Translations under genes and position numbers: made by a program
The notes under the pieces: generated by a model
The model's database searches: none
Told to the model about the DNA's origin: nothing
Seen by the model: only the letters and a program-made list of their open reading frames with translations
Part shown: piece by piece, positions 18,658-28,651 of the stretch
Position numbering within the stretch: position 1 is the first letter of the stretch
How the letters are laid out: each line of letters begins with the position of its first letter
Source: CAZRKC01 sp964600665
GTDB lineage: Bacteria > Bacillota > SLNR01
Assembly (NCBI GenBank): GCA_964600665.1
Contig: CAZRKC010000004.1
Coordinates: forward strand, 1 to 64,000
Direction of reading: 5' to 3'
Length of the DNA: 64,000 nt

Positions 18658-19812
18658 TTACAATTCAAAACGTGTGCGACTAAATTTTGTAAGAGATTCA
18701 GCACCAGTTTCAGTTATTAATACCATATCTTCAACCCTTAAATAACACTCCCCGGGCAACCAGACTTTCGGTTCTATACACATCACCATACCGGGTCTAA
18801 ATTCTGCTTCTGCAAAGCGATTAATCCAAGGCAGTTCATGAACATTGATGCCAATTTGGTGGCCCATGGGAATTCTCTCCGAGTGTTCAAACAAGTTATC
18901 CCTAAAACCATGCAGACCAAGCTCATCGCGAAGAATACTAAGATAGCTATTAATCTTGTCCCCCGGCTTAATGGTATTGATCAGTTTAACCTGAGCAGCC
19001 TGGAGTGCTTTATATGCATCCTTAATTCGATCAGAAGCCTTCCCGAAATAAAACGATCGGCCATAATCTGAACAATAACCATTCATCACATATCCAAAGT
19101 CAAAGGCAATGGCTGTTCCCTCTACAAGCGGCCATGATCGTTTATATTGCCCTCTTTCTTGAGCAGTAGGGTCCCCTGTTTTAGTGAACAGTGCATTTGG
19201 ATCAAATGGTAATTCTGTGGCGCCGTTTTCTTTACCGATTCGGGCAATCACGTCGCCGATTTCATATTGACTCATGCCCTCTCTAATTTCTTCTAATATT
19301 TTCCCCATGGCATAATCAGTAAACTCTGCCAAATTTTTAAGGGTTTGAATCTCTTTTTCATCTTTGATCGCTCTTAGCGATTCAACATATGACTCTCCCG
19401 GTACAGTTGTGACTTCTGGATTAACTTCCTGTACAATTTGCTCTAGATGTGCTTGACAAGAAAGCCCGACTGCAATTTTTTTGCCCTTAAGATGTGAATG
19501 CAATTCTCTTTGCATTCGATCATAAAAACAGGGGTATTTTTGAATGGACGTATTTTTAAAAGAGGCAGTCCGATCATGGGTTGCGATTAAAATGGGTTCC
19601 CCAACTGCCGGTACATATAATACAGCATCAGTTTTGTTATTGAAAAAATCTTGCGAGGTGGGATTAATCCCGCCGGTTTCCGGCGTCCGCTGGAAAGTAA
19701 AACTTGGGTCATCTAAAAGATAAAACATATTGCCACTTACTCCATATAAGGCCCCATCAATATTATTCCCTTTGAGTACTTCCTGCAGATTAGTAATCCT
19801 TTTTACATTCAC
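18658..19812 (-). CDS. M24 family Xaa-Pro peptidase (creatinase/aminopeptidase P fold)
   Basis: 384-residue cytosolic metallopeptidase. The N-terminal creatinase-type domain (1-150) is followed by a pita-bread catalytic domain. The five expected metal ligands are visible in order: Asp in AFDFGY, Asp in CSDYGRS, His in MGHQIG, Glu in CIEPKVW and Glu in RVEDMVL. NVHELPW supplies the second active-site His. Likely releases residues from proline-containing peptides; exact specificity unknown. The start follows GGGGAGGGATC. It lies upstream of the small hairpin-controlled ORF and divergent from the MFS gene after an 800-bp gap. Confidence 0.92.
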   Translation of the reverse strand: MNVKRITNLQEVLKGNNIDGALYGVSGNMFYLLDDPSFTFQRTPETGGINPTSQDFFNNKTDAVLYVPAVGEPILIATHDRTASFKNTSIQKYPCFYDRMQRELHSHLKGKKIAVGLSCQAHLEQIVQEVNPEVTTVPGESYVESLRAIKDEKEIQTLKNLAEFTDYAMGKILEEIREGMSQYEIGDVIARIGKENGATELPFDPNALFTKTGDPTAQERGQYKRSWPLVEGTAIAFDFGYVMNGYCSDYGRSFYFGKASDRIKDAYKALQAAQVKLINTIKPGDKINSYLSILRDELGLHGFRDNLFEHSERIPMGHQIGINVHELPWINRFAEAEFRPGMVMCIEPKVWLPGECYLRVEDMVLITETGAESLTKFSRTRFEL

Positions 19813-20612
19813 ATAGATCCCTCCCCAGTTATGATTGGACAGATACTAGATTCCACTAGCTTATAAATGGTGTGCATTTATAGCTTCGAAACAATCAATA
19901 TATCGGACATATTTCTAATTCCCTAGCAACAGCGAAGTCCCTGCCAACATGTCGTAGAATCGTATGCTACACATTTGGCAGGCATGGTCGATGGCTCTCA
20001 CTGCATGTTAGAAAATTAATATACTTCCATGTATCAAAATGAGTCACACATCAATTATATTTGAGTTGTGAATAGATCTCGAGATTCATTTAGCGTTTAG
20101 CACAAGCTACCTACATGTTCGTGGAGTCACACAAGCAGAGTCATATGTATCCAGAGGAGGATGGGAGATCCTTATCGAGCAGAAAATGCAGATGCATTTC
20201 AAAACGCACGAGCTGGTATATCCAAGGAGTCACAAGTCAGCGTAAATTTGGCAAGGAGGGGAGTGAATCGACAATTTACACTGCAGCATCATGGGATTAC
20301 AGTTGCGTTACACGCTTCATCCCTCTACCTTTCATGTTGCGATCGCTTCTTTTGCAATAATCAAGAAAGGATGGATATATTTCCTAAGATGTGTTAATCT
20401 AAAAAGTGTTGATTCCAGTGTTTGAATGTAATGCCATTTTTCTCAATCTGAAGGAATATGAGTGCTTCACTGGGATATCAAACCGATTCTCATACACGAC
20501 CGACCAGCAAATACTGCTTGATAGGGACGATATCATTTTTATGCCTGATTTTGTCTAAATCAAACGAAGTGTTGCAGTTTCATCGTCAGAAAGCATAAGA
20601 GAGGGGTCAGCT
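19813..20612. other. Gene-free divergent region
   Basis: About 800 bp. Two overlapping plus-strand ORFs near 20115-20397 were considered; both lack family resemblance and good ribosome binding sites. No riboswitch recognised. Confidence 0.4.
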
Positions 20613-21932
20613 ATGGAAAAGAATTTACATATCCCAGAGCTTGAAAGTGCGAACTTTCCGCTTCTTGTCGCAGAAGGAACTATCTTTGTTACTGCTCTGA
20701 CTTTCATCTCTTATTCGACAGTTTTGCCAGCCTTTGTGAGTTCATTGACCGCTTCAAGTGTTCTGGTCGGTTTAGTATCGGCAACTCGGTCCACGGGCTG
20801 GTTTCTACCTCAGTTGTTTGCGGCTAATTATCTTGAGCGGGAACCGTTGAAAAAACCCATCCTATTGCGAACGAGCTTTGCGTCAAGATTTTCGATGTTG
20901 CTGATGGCAACAATTACTTATTTTTGGGGTGCTTCGCATCCGGGATTAATTCTTGCCCTGTTCTTTGTCCTCTACTTACTTTTCAATCTCTTTGAAAGCG
21001 TTAGTGCCTTAGCTTGGATTGATATCACCGCGAAAACCGTCCGCCCCACACGACGGGGAAGTCTTTTTTCGATCATGCAGGCACTGGGGAGTCTGATGGG
21101 ACTGGGGGTTGGGTTTCTAATCAGGATGATTCTTAGTCACCCCAATCTGTCTCCCCCCAGGAATTATGCCATGGTTTTTTTTGCAGCATTCATCGTGCTG
21201 GTTGTCAACTATGGAGTTCTACTGATGCTGAAGGAGCCACCGGGAGAAGTGGTTCAAGAAAAACGGTCTTTCCAGGATTATCTAAAAAGTATGCCTGCAC
21301 TATTCAGGAAGAATGACGCATTCAAAAAGGTAGCAATCGTGCGGATTCTGGTAAGTTTTACTTTCATGGTCATTCCTTTCTATGTGGTTTATAGCCGGCA
21401 GATCATCATATCAGGGGCGGGGATTATCGGTATCTATGTGCTATTGCAGACCTCCGGGATGATGCTTGGCAGCTTGATCTTTGGACGATTAAGCGACCGG
21501 GTTGGTAACCGCTCGGTGTTGATTGGTACAGCATTGGGGACTTTTTTGCTGCCGGTTTTGGCATTAACCGTGTACTTTCTTTCTTTACAGGGACAAGTGC
21601 CAATGATGACCTATCTATATGCAGTGATATTTGTCGGGATCGGGTTTTCAGAAAGTGGGCAATGGATCGGTTTTACAAACTATGTTCTGGAGATTTCCTC
21701 TGAAGCTGAACGGCCCAGTTATTATGGATTGCTGAATGCGCTATCTATCGTTTCCGCGATTCTTCCTATTGTAGGTGGTCTGTTGGTCGCCCGTTTCGGA
21801 TATGAGTTGCTTTTTTGGATCGCGGCCTCTTTTTTACTGGCTGCATTCATATTCAGCCTAAGACTCCCGGAACCCCGGCGAATATCCTCCTTGGGGGCAG
21901 ACATGGCCTCTGACTCCACTGAAAAAGCATGA
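20613..21932 (+). CDS. MFS transporter
   Basis: 439-residue integral membrane protein with about 12 hydrophobic segments in two halves of six, separated by a basic central loop (LKEPPGEVVQEKRSFQDYLKS region, residues about 205-240). The GRLSDRVGNRS loop in the second half matches the MFS loop between helices 8 and 9 (the first half has a weaker equivalent). Substrate is not predictable; neighbours give no clear hint. The start follows AGAGAGGGG. A short hydrophilic C-terminus ends near MASDSTEKA. Confidence 0.9.
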   Translation: MEKNLHIPELESANFPLLVAEGTIFVTALTFISYSTVLPAFVSSLTASSVLVGLVSATRSTGWFLPQLFAANYLEREPLKKPILLRTSFASRFSMLLMATITYFWGASHPGLILALFFVLYLLFNLFESVSALAWIDITAKTVRPTRRGSLFSIMQALGSLMGLGVGFLIRMILSHPNLSPPRNYAMVFFAAFIVLVVNYGVLLMLKEPPGEVVQEKRSFQDYLKSMPALFRKNDAFKKVAIVRILVSFTFMVIPFYVVYSRQIIISGAGIIGIYVLLQTSGMMLGSLIFGRLSDRVGNRSVLIGTALGTFLLPVLALTVYFLSLQGQVPMMTYLYAVIFVGIGFSESGQWIGFTNYVLEISSEAERPSYYGLLNALSIVSAILPIVGGLLVARFGYELLFWIAASFLLAAFIFSLRLPEPRRISSLGADMASDSTEKA

Positions 21933-22482
21933 GACCATGGAGGGGAAAGCATTACGTAGAGTATCAAATTTTCGCCCAGAGTCTTGATATTGTCTTGGGG
22001 CAACGCTGTGGCGATGAGCCATTTATAATTAGTAATGGCCTTTCCTCATCAACCTATTCCGCTATGATCATGATCGGATTGGTCAGCTCAATCCTCTCTC
22101 CCTGACTGCTACTGATTTGAATCCATACGAGTAGCCGAGATCACAGTCAATCTACCATCAGTAACTTATTCGCATTGAAACGGTAAATGTAAGAAACGCT
22201 TTATTTTGAAGTCAATCCAATCCGAATAACTTTTGACAAGAATCATGAAGATTTATTACTTAATCTCCATCAATTGACTAGATGGGGTAACATGAAAGAT
22301 GAAGGGTGATGTTTGTGCGGTATTGCAGCATTATGGTTACTCATAGTGCTTTTCGTGAGTAACTGGGGAACACAGCACGCTTTGTTTTTTGCGAAGGAAA
22401 CGACAGAAAGGTTGTTACGAACCTGATTCACCTTCTTAACAGAATCTGAGACCATAATCTCTCATTATTGTGTGAGAAATAC
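21933..22482. other. Gene-free convergent region
   Basis: About 550 bp between the MFS gene and the minus-strand glucosaminidase terminator. Short ORFs here are without support. Confidence 0.4.
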
Positions 22483-22513
22483 GAAAAGCCTCTGGATAAA
22501 TCCGAGGCTTTTC
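22483..22513 (-). terminator. Terminator for the glucosaminidase operon
   Basis: GAAAAGCCTC and GAGGCTTTTC pair over 10 bp around an 11-base loop; the arms carry A and T runs, so it can act in both directions. It lies about 45 bp after the minus-strand stop. Confidence 0.75.
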
Positions 22514-22558
22514 CAATATTCAAGGACAATTGGTTTTCCTAGTGACATCAATAGTACT

Positions 22559-24448
22559 TTATTCTTTATATGCCGGGACATCAAATTCCAGGATATAACT
22601 ACTGCACTGATCATACAGGGTTTTGATTCGACCCACCTGTTTCGATGCCCAGCCGATGTCTGTGGCATACTGGTGTTGCCCCGGTTTGGCTGGATTCCAG
22701 CGGATTTTGTACAAGGTGTTTTGCTTATATGTGGTGTGATTGATGTAGGATTCCGAGGTGAACTGCGCTCCACCTAAGATGGCCAATTCGGGTGTAAACC
22801 AACGTTTATTATAAGCGTATTGAGCCCCCAGGTAGTTGGGATTACTGTCGTAGGCGCCGATACCAAACATGTTGTATACCTTGACAGTATCTTGGTCTGG
22901 AAAGATGTTGTCCACATCTTCAAAATCGATTCCGTTTGCCAGTGCGCTCGTACCGTTTCCTGTCTCAAGGAGAGAAAGGGAAACCAGGAATATTTCATTA
23001 ATATTCTGTTGTACACTTCCCTCAATGAAAACAGCTTCTTTGCCGCTTAATATGCCCTTGCCATTTAAGATCCGGGCCATGTCTTCAAGTTTGATCCCAG
23101 CGTTACCTGAGAAGACGAGAAACTGGAACATACTACTTTTAATGGACGATTCTGTCACTTCCACATAGTCACTGTAAATCCAGCCTGACACATTGGCAGC
23201 TATGATCTGATACCAGGTGCCCTCTGTGCCTGTAGCTGTTCCTGGTTCTCCCATCTTGGCGTCCTCAATGAGATACATCTCGCCATTGTAGACCTTTGTC
23301 AGGATAGGACTGGCAGTAGTGGGTCTTTCCCGGACATTCAAGACAGAGGCGATGATTTTGGCCATTTCCCTTGTTTCATCACCTGCATAAGGGTCCACAA
23401 AGTTGGCTGGATTCACATAGTATTCCACATCTTCTCTAAGGGCATTCTTCCAGCCTCCCCCATATAAATCAGTTTGAGGGGATTTGGTCATTTGAATGTC
23501 TACCATTTCTTTTAGGGTTAAATTATAGTTGGTGTAGAAAACACTGATACGGGATTGAACGGCCGCGACAGCTGCCTCATGGGCGCTTTTTACAGCTTCT
23601 GTAGAACTGAAAGGCTTTTGGGCGAATATGGTCTCAGCTACCACATCTTTTTTTTCAGAGGTCAGATTCTGGTACGCTTCGACACAAATGTCCAGGATGG
23701 TTGCATCCTCCAGGATAGACATCATCATGGCGGCTTTATCCGGTGAGTTATTGATTCCATCCAGCACACCTGCTAACAGTGTTTTAACTTCCGCCGTTTC
23801 CCTGGCAAATGCCTCCCCAATCGCTGCCAGATTCTCAAAACCATCGGGAGGTCTTCCTGCCAACATTTCTGCTGACACCAGATTCTTGCCATAACTGTTT
23901 AGTTTATTGTACTCCGTCAGATCCAAGGCCAATACTTCTGCGTGACTTAGCAGGGCACTTTTCATGTCATCGACTGAGGAGGCTTCGTTTATCATGCGAA
24001 GAGCAGTCATCTCAGGCGACAAATATTTGGCAGTAAAGCTTAACTTGTTATCTTCACCCAACCCTGCCACCCAGACGGTGTCAGGCATCGTAGCTAATTT
24101 TGCGATATCAGATGCGGTGTAGGTATTCAGATCAAAGGGTTTTTTGGTAATGACTGCCACCGCATACGCTTCCAAGACATCGGCATAGTCAACATACCCT
24201 TTTGTGTCATCCAGTAAAGCACGGGTTTGCTTTGCCGTGTAATCTGTATACATATTCCCTTGACCAGTCAATAGATGCAAGACGTATGACTCAAGGAGCT
24301 CACCATAGTGGTACTCATAGTATTTACCATCGGGTCCTTCGGCAACAAAATCAGTTACTGCGGCAGAGGCCAAACTGCTTATTAGCAGGTAGCTCAAAAC
24401 AACGAGTACCAATGTCAGACGTCGTATAAATTGCCAATTAGTCCCCAT
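22559..24448 (-). CDS. Secreted SH3b - glucosaminidase autolysin
   Basis: 629-residue exported peptidoglycan hydrolase. Signal peptide at residues 8-30 (RRLTLVLVVL, cleavage near ASAA). Residues about 35-350 are a helical region of no known family. Residues about 357-430 are an SH3b domain (SVLNVRERPTTASP, GTWYQII, GWIYSDYVEV), known to bind the wall. Residues 470-625 resemble the LytD-type endo-beta-N-acetylglucosaminidase domain, with LLETGNGTSALANG holding the catalytic Glu near 494, and YAYNKRWFTPE. It would cleave the glycan strands outside the cell. The ATG is chosen because CGGAGGTGG precedes it by eight bases; an upstream GTG overlaps that site. It follows the beta-structured protein by 28 bp and is probably co-transcribed. 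Confidence 0.9.
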   Translation of the reverse strand: MGTNWQFIRRLTLVLVVLSYLLISSLASAAVTDFVAEGPDGKYYEYHYGELLESYVLHLLTGQGNMYTDYTAKQTRALLDDTKGYVDYADVLEAYAVAVITKKPFDLNTYTASDIAKLATMPDTVWVAGLGEDNKLSFTAKYLSPEMTALRMINEASSVDDMKSALLSHAEVLALDLTEYNKLNSYGKNLVSAEMLAGRPPDGFENLAAIGEAFARETAEVKTLLAGVLDGINNSPDKAAMMMSILEDATILDICVEAYQNLTSEKKDVVAETIFAQKPFSSTEAVKSAHEAAVAAVQSRISVFYTNYNLTLKEMVDIQMTKSPQTDLYGGGWKNALREDVEYYVNPANFVDPYAGDETREMAKIIASVLNVRERPTTASPILTKVYNGEMYLIEDAKMGEPGTATGTEGTWYQIIAANVSGWIYSDYVEVTESSIKSSMFQFLVFSGNAGIKLEDMARILNGKGILSGKEAVFIEGSVQQNINEIFLVSLSLLETGNGTSALANGIDFEDVDNIFPDQDTVKVYNMFGIGAYDSNPNYLGAQYAYNKRWFTPELAILGGAQFTSESYINHTTYKQNTLYKIRWNPAKPGQHQYATDIGWASKQVGRIKTLYDQCSSYILEFDVPAYKE

Positions 24449-24476
24449 TCGAACCACCTCCGTAATTCAGATTAGC

Positions 24477-26015
24477 CTACCCAGAAACCTTCACATTGTT
24501 GCGTTGGGCATCTTCGGTGAGTACCTCACCGAAAAACCGTTTTGTGCTAGCATTATAATTCAATGGAGTCCCTTTGACGGTAACCGTGTAGTTTTGAGGG
24601 CTTTTTGCCCATATTTCCACGATGACCAATGTTTTGCCCGGAGACAACCCCGTCTCTGTTATGAAGCTTTTGATCGAAGTTGGCCCTACCGCCGAAACCT
24701 TGAAGGTGATGGTCCGATCACTGTACCCAGCTTTCTTGGCCGTTACTGAAATGGTAGCTGTGCCCGCTTTCACTGCTGTGATAGTCAATGTTTTTCCGGA
24801 CACGGAAACTGTGGCCACGCCAGTGTTACTGGATTTGACGGTTATGATGGCGTCAACCGGGTTCACTGTGACGGACCGTGTCGCGCTACTGCCCACATAC
24901 AGGTTCGAAATGTCGCTGATACTACTGATTCCTACTTTAGGTGTGGTCGGTGTTGGTTCAACAGTTTCTTTCTCCTCCGGCACCTTTTTGCCCCCCACCA
25001 TGGCTGTTACCCCTTTGGCAAGTTCAAGACTGCCCGGGGTTTGGTTAATCGTAGAGCCGTTTTGATTGATGATGACCTTGTCAATGGTGCCCTTTCCCGT
25101 TACTGAAGCTTTGCCGTTCAGCTCCATATTTTCAATCACAAAGTTTTCCGGTACCTGGACAGATACCATTCCTTCAGAAGGAGTTACCGTCAGGTTGGAC
25201 ACGCGCCCTTCTGTAAATTCTACAAAAATGCCCTGCCCCCCCACCAGTATGGTGTCAATTTGGCCTGCTAGTTTGACTAGGCCGAAGCCACTAATCTTCA
25301 ATTCTTCCAGAGTTCCCCGTCCCGAGATTTCTCCGGCAGCTTTGAGTTCAACAATCCCCGCAAGCGCCCCTTCAAAAAAATCGATGAAAGAATTTTTGGC
25401 CGTTTCTTTGATCATCAACATCTCTAGTCGGCCATTGCTTACAATAAGGCGGGCATTTTCAACGGATAATGTCACATTATTGAAAACCCCCATCAGGGTG
25501 ATTGCTTCTGATGTTTCAACCGTTACATTCATAAAACCTTTGGCCTCATCCGTGAGAAGGTCTACTTCCAGCAAAGTGGCGGTCATTAGGAGTACATTTT
25601 TTATGACTGCATGTCCCTTGGCCACAAGTCTGACCTTTTTATCGGGCCGGTTCACTACCATGTTCTCCAATGTGACATCTTGCAGTAATATACTGGATTC
25701 TCCACCCCCGTTAACTGTCACAGTCCCGTTGACTGTCACATTTGTCAACTGCACACTACCGTCTCCGATGGCTTCCGTAAGCACCAGATCGCCAGTAATC
25801 AATGTGTTTTGCAGTATCACACCGGCTGAGCTAATTGCAACGTCCCCGTCAACCACTTGCACTCCTTTTGGACCATAGGTTCCAGCCGCCTGGATTTTTG
25901 CCAGGTTTTCCTCCTTTGTCGGCCAGAGGTTCATTGCCCCCACATAAAGGAGCGCCCCTAAAGCTACATTTATGATGAGAGACAGGGTTAGCAAAATAGG
26001 CATCGCTTTTTTCAT
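24477..26015 (-). CDS. Membrane-anchored beta-repeat protein with Big2-like Ig domain
   Basis: 512-residue exported protein. Residues 5-28 are a signal/anchor helix. Residues about 55-335 repeat short beta strands rich in V, T, N and G (QLTNVTVNGTVTVNGGG, SILLQDVTLENMVVN), as in solenoid modules of Clostridial and Paenibacillus S-layer-type proteins. A Pro/Thr/Glu linker (VPEEKETVEPTPTTP) leads to a Big2-like immunoglobulin domain (VKSSNTGVATVS, AGTATISVTAK; about 365-445) and a short C-terminal beta domain. Likely an outer-surface structural or adhesion protein that works with the co-transcribed glucosaminidase. The start follows AGGAGG by ten bases. No enzymatic motif was seen. Confidence 0.82.
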   Translation of the reverse strand: MKKAMPILLTLSLIINVALGALLYVGAMNLWPTKEENLAKIQAAGTYGPKGVQVVDGDVAISSAGVILQNTLITGDLVLTEAIGDGSVQLTNVTVNGTVTVNGGGESSILLQDVTLENMVVNRPDKKVRLVAKGHAVIKNVLLMTATLLEVDLLTDEAKGFMNVTVETSEAITLMGVFNNVTLSVENARLIVSNGRLEMLMIKETAKNSFIDFFEGALAGIVELKAAGEISGRGTLEELKISGFGLVKLAGQIDTILVGGQGIFVEFTEGRVSNLTVTPSEGMVSVQVPENFVIENMELNGKASVTGKGTIDKVIINQNGSTINQTPGSLELAKGVTAMVGGKKVPEEKETVEPTPTTPKVGISSISDISNLYVGSSATRSVTVNPVDAIITVKSSNTGVATVSVSGKTLTITAVKAGTATISVTAKKAGYSDRTITFKVSAVGPTSIKSFITETGLSPGKTLVIVEIWAKSPQNYTVTVKGTPLNYNASTKRFFGEVLTEDAQRNNVKVSG

Positions 26016-26798
26016 GGTAACGCAACCTCCTGTTAAGCGTTCTCGTCAACAATCATATTATCAATTAAATCAACCAATTTCCGGCAAATTTCCGGTCCCT
26101 GGCAAACGACCGTCTATCTTCAAAATTTACGACTGCAGGGTGATAGCCCTGATATAATCATCAGCTCAATCGACAAAGGACTCGGTCCGATCTCGTTTGT
26201 TTAGGCATTGTACTGGTCTTCCCCTTCGGTACCATAATTGATAATATGAGATAGAATGTTCGTGAGAATGACATAAAATCCTGCAGTACTGTTAACTTTG
26301 AAAACCAGCAGGCGCATCCGGATGCACCAGTGAAACAAAAGAAAACATGCTATGCTTATTGATGTGAAGGCATCAGATGTCATCCGTCTGTTGGATGCAT
26401 GGATCTGAATCTGATATGAACCTGATTTCACGAAAGCATGTTCATCCTCAACTAAAGGAGTATCCAACGTATATGGCGTTTCCAACTACCACTGCAAATG
26501 TACATCAGCGCAAGTAGCATGTATAAACCCTCTCAAAGATGGACATGTCTGGGAAACCATGCGATGGGTAGCGTATGCAAATTCACAAAGGTACATTTTC
26601 AATGGTAAATCCAAGCGAAATCATGGAATGATGATGGCACAATTGCCCAGGAAATAAGGAGCACTTTGGGAGTACCGAATTCAGTCAGCAAGGTTTATGC
26701 ATATCACCATGCATAATAATGTTTGCTGTTTCCGACGCGTGTTTGGTTGGATGTGAGTTAAAAATGCTTCCACCGGTAGAAGGGCTAATAACGAGAAA
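26016..26798. other. Gene-free region
   Basis: Nearly 800 bp upstream of the surface-protein operon and downstream of the next minus-strand lipoprotein. A 94-codon minus ORF near 26201-26485 has no ribosome binding site or family match and was left out. Confidence 0.4.
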
Positions 26799-26830
26799 GA
26801 GCAGAAATACCTCAATGGGTGTTTCTGCTC
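26793..26830 (-). terminator. Terminator after lipoprotein gene
   Basis: A 13-bp stem (GAGCAGAAATACC / GGTGTTTCTGCTC, one wobble) with a 6-base loop; on the minus strand it is followed by TTTCTCG. It lies 30 bp after the lipoprotein stop. Confidence 0.85.
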
Positions 26831-26859
26831 ATTTAAAATCTGTTTATGGGATGGAATCA

Positions 26860-27438
26860 TCAATCGAAGTGATCTTGATACGCCAGGGTAATATTGTCTA
26901 CGATAGCCTGGTCAGGAATGGGAACACCGCCTTCAATGGCGATATCGCCATCGGTAAAGCGAAAAATCAATAACCCGCCGTCTTCGACTTGGAACCATCC
27001 GTACAGGACGTCGTCTGAGTGATAGCTGACCAGTTCTTCATAGTAACCACGGTATAAAGGCAAAAATGTATCGGCTCTTTGCCCGACTTTAACCGCGAGG
27101 TTTGTTTCGTATTCCGGTACGGTCACATACACTCGCAAAACCGTCTGAGTGGACTGACCGATGGTGAAGTATATCCGGTCCTGGTAATTCCAATTGGCTA
27201 CATCTTGTCCATAGTAGGAGTCATCTGCACTTAAGGTGTCTTCTATGTACTGGTTGCCATACAATTGGATTACTTTGGATGCAGGGTCTCCCAGCGCTAT
27301 TCCAGCAAGGATTGTCTGTTCAGGGGGGTCAGGATCCGGTTCCCCATTACCGTTGTTTTCGTTATCACGGGAGCACGCGGTTAGGGGAAGTAGAAAAAGA
27401 AGGATTAGGAGCAATATAACAGTTTTCCTTGATACCAT
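26860..27438 (-). CDS. Lipoprotein of unknown function
   Basis: 192-residue predicted lipoprotein. Signal peptide MVSRKTVILLLILLFLLP with lipobox LTAC; an Asn/Gly/Pro/Asp-rich linker (SRDNENNGNGEPDPDPP) follows the modified Cys. The mature domain (about 150 residues) starts with AGIALGDPASKVIQLYG, the pattern of proteins where a short G-D-P turn precedes a helix, and is rich in aromatic residues; no family recognised beyond that. The ATG chosen lies behind AAAGGAGAGATCAAG; the longer ORF has 31 extra codons with no ribosome binding site. A promoter and a terminator flank it, so it is a single-gene unit. Confidence 0.85.
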   Translation of the reverse strand: MVSRKTVILLLILLFLLPLTACSRDNENNGNGEPDPDPPEQTILAGIALGDPASKVIQLYGNQYIEDTLSADDSYYGQDVANWNYQDRIYFTIGQSTQTVLRVYVTVPEYETNLAVKVGQRADTFLPLYRGYYEELVSYHSDDVLYGWFQVEDGGLLIFRFTDGDIAIEGGVPIPDQAIVDNITLAYQDHFD

Positions 27439-27501
27439 CTTGATCTCTCCTTTCGTTTCCTTCACCGCTCGAGGGGAGTGGCGGTTTTGTGTTCTAAGTT
27501 C

Positions 27502-27531
27502 ATTATAACTCCACTTTGGTTGGGAATACAA
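27502..27531 (-). promoter_or_regulatory. Sigma-A type promoter of the lipoprotein gene
   Basis: On the minus strand TTGTAT, an 18-base spacer and TATAAT, 64 bases before the chosen ATG. Confidence 0.6.
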
Positions 27532-27688
27532 ATACTTTTATCCAGTAAATATCCAAAAGGGATCAAGTGGGAAATTAATATTGTGAATGCAAATTATCTG
27601 TGTTTAAGCTAAGGACATTTTCTGCACGGTGGCTTATTCCTTTATTTCAGTAAATGCGATTCAACTGGAATGAATCTTTTCGCAGGAT

Positions 27689-28651
27689 TTAAAGTAAAAG
27701 CATGACGATAACGAATGCGATCAAGGAAATAATCAGGTGGAAGGAAACGAAGTCTAAGACATATTTCTTGTGTTCACATTCACCAACGATGGAGAGCGGG
27801 ATAAAAAAGGGTGGTGGAAGAATAAACATAATATACAGAGCAGCAGTATAGATTTCATCCAGTCGAAGCCAGCGGACGATGATAAATGTGTTAATCAGGT
27901 AGGCGAGGGTTAGCATTATGAACATGCGTAATGCGATGGCCGTGATGATCGCCCGAATATTACTAAAATCAAAGGGTAGTTCGTATCCGACAACGATAAG
28001 GATCATGGGAATCGCAGCACTGGCTGTTAATGATACTGTTTCTAAAATTGCCGCGCCAAACGGATTATTGATGAAAACGGTGCTTATCCCGGATATGGAA
28101 AAACCGATACCCAGAAATATGCTGACGGGTAGCGGCGATTGAACCAGTTTCTGCAGATGATATAAAAAACTCTGCCGGGCGATTGATTTCATATCACAGC
28201 TGACTGAAGCTAAAAATACAGTTAACACGGTGAATAGAAATATTGCATTGCCAATATCCAGAATGGCTAGACGATACAGATTATCCTGGCCAAAATAGGC
28301 GATAAACAATGGGAAACCAATGGGCCCAGTTAAATACGTGGTAAATAGGGAAGGATAGAACGGGTTGGTTGATTTTTGCAATTGCTTAAATACAAAGCCC
28401 ATCCCGAATTCCAATGCACAGGCTGCAAAAACAACAAAGGACAGTAGCAATACCTCAGGGCGTAGATCGGCGCTTACAAAACTACTAAATAGCAAGGCAG
28501 GTACGGTAATGTTCATGGTAATTTTTTTCATACCATTTATTGTACTGGCGCTGACAAAATTGCTCACTCTCATCCAAACGCCCAGCCCAAGCATAAGGAT
28601 GATGGGCAGAATTTTTACCAAGACCAGTGAGACGGTAACCATGGAATTCAT
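27689..28651 (-). CDS. AEC (auxin efflux carrier) family permease
   Basis: 320-residue integral membrane protein with about ten hydrophobic segments and the AEC halves: an N-terminal bundle with NITVPALLFSSF, TGPIGFPLF and DIGNAIFLF, and a C-terminal bundle with ASAAIPMILIVVGYEL. The prokaryotic family exports or exchanges small carboxylates such as malate, or amino acid derivatives; substrate here is unknown. It is separated from the downstream lipoprotein gene, which has its own promoter. The ribosome binding site is weak (AGGGAGATGAATTCC overlaps the start region). Confidence 0.9.
   Translation of the reverse strand: MNSMVTVSLVLVKILPIILMLGLGVWMRVSNFVSASTINGMKKITMNITVPALLFSSFVSADLRPEVLLLSFVVFAACALEFGMGFVFKQLQKSTNPFYPSLFTTYLTGPIGFPLFIAYFGQDNLYRLAILDIGNAIFLFTVLTVFLASVSCDMKSIARQSFLYHLQKLVQSPLPVSIFLGIGFSISGISTVFINNPFGAAILETVSLTASAAIPMILIVVGYELPFDFSNIRAIITAIALRMFIMLTLAYLINTFIIVRWLRLDEIYTAALYIMFILPPPFFIPLSIVGECEHKKYVLDFVSFHLIISLIAFVIVMLLL

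Noticed and set aside
20115..20397. Two overlapping plus-strand ORFs of about 80 codons before the MFS gene
   Set aside because: Different frames over the same DNA, composition not protein-like, and the GAGGAGG touches the ATG without a spacer.
26201..26485. 94-codon minus-strand ORF
   Set aside because: No ribosome binding site, no motif, in a stretch with many stops in other frames.
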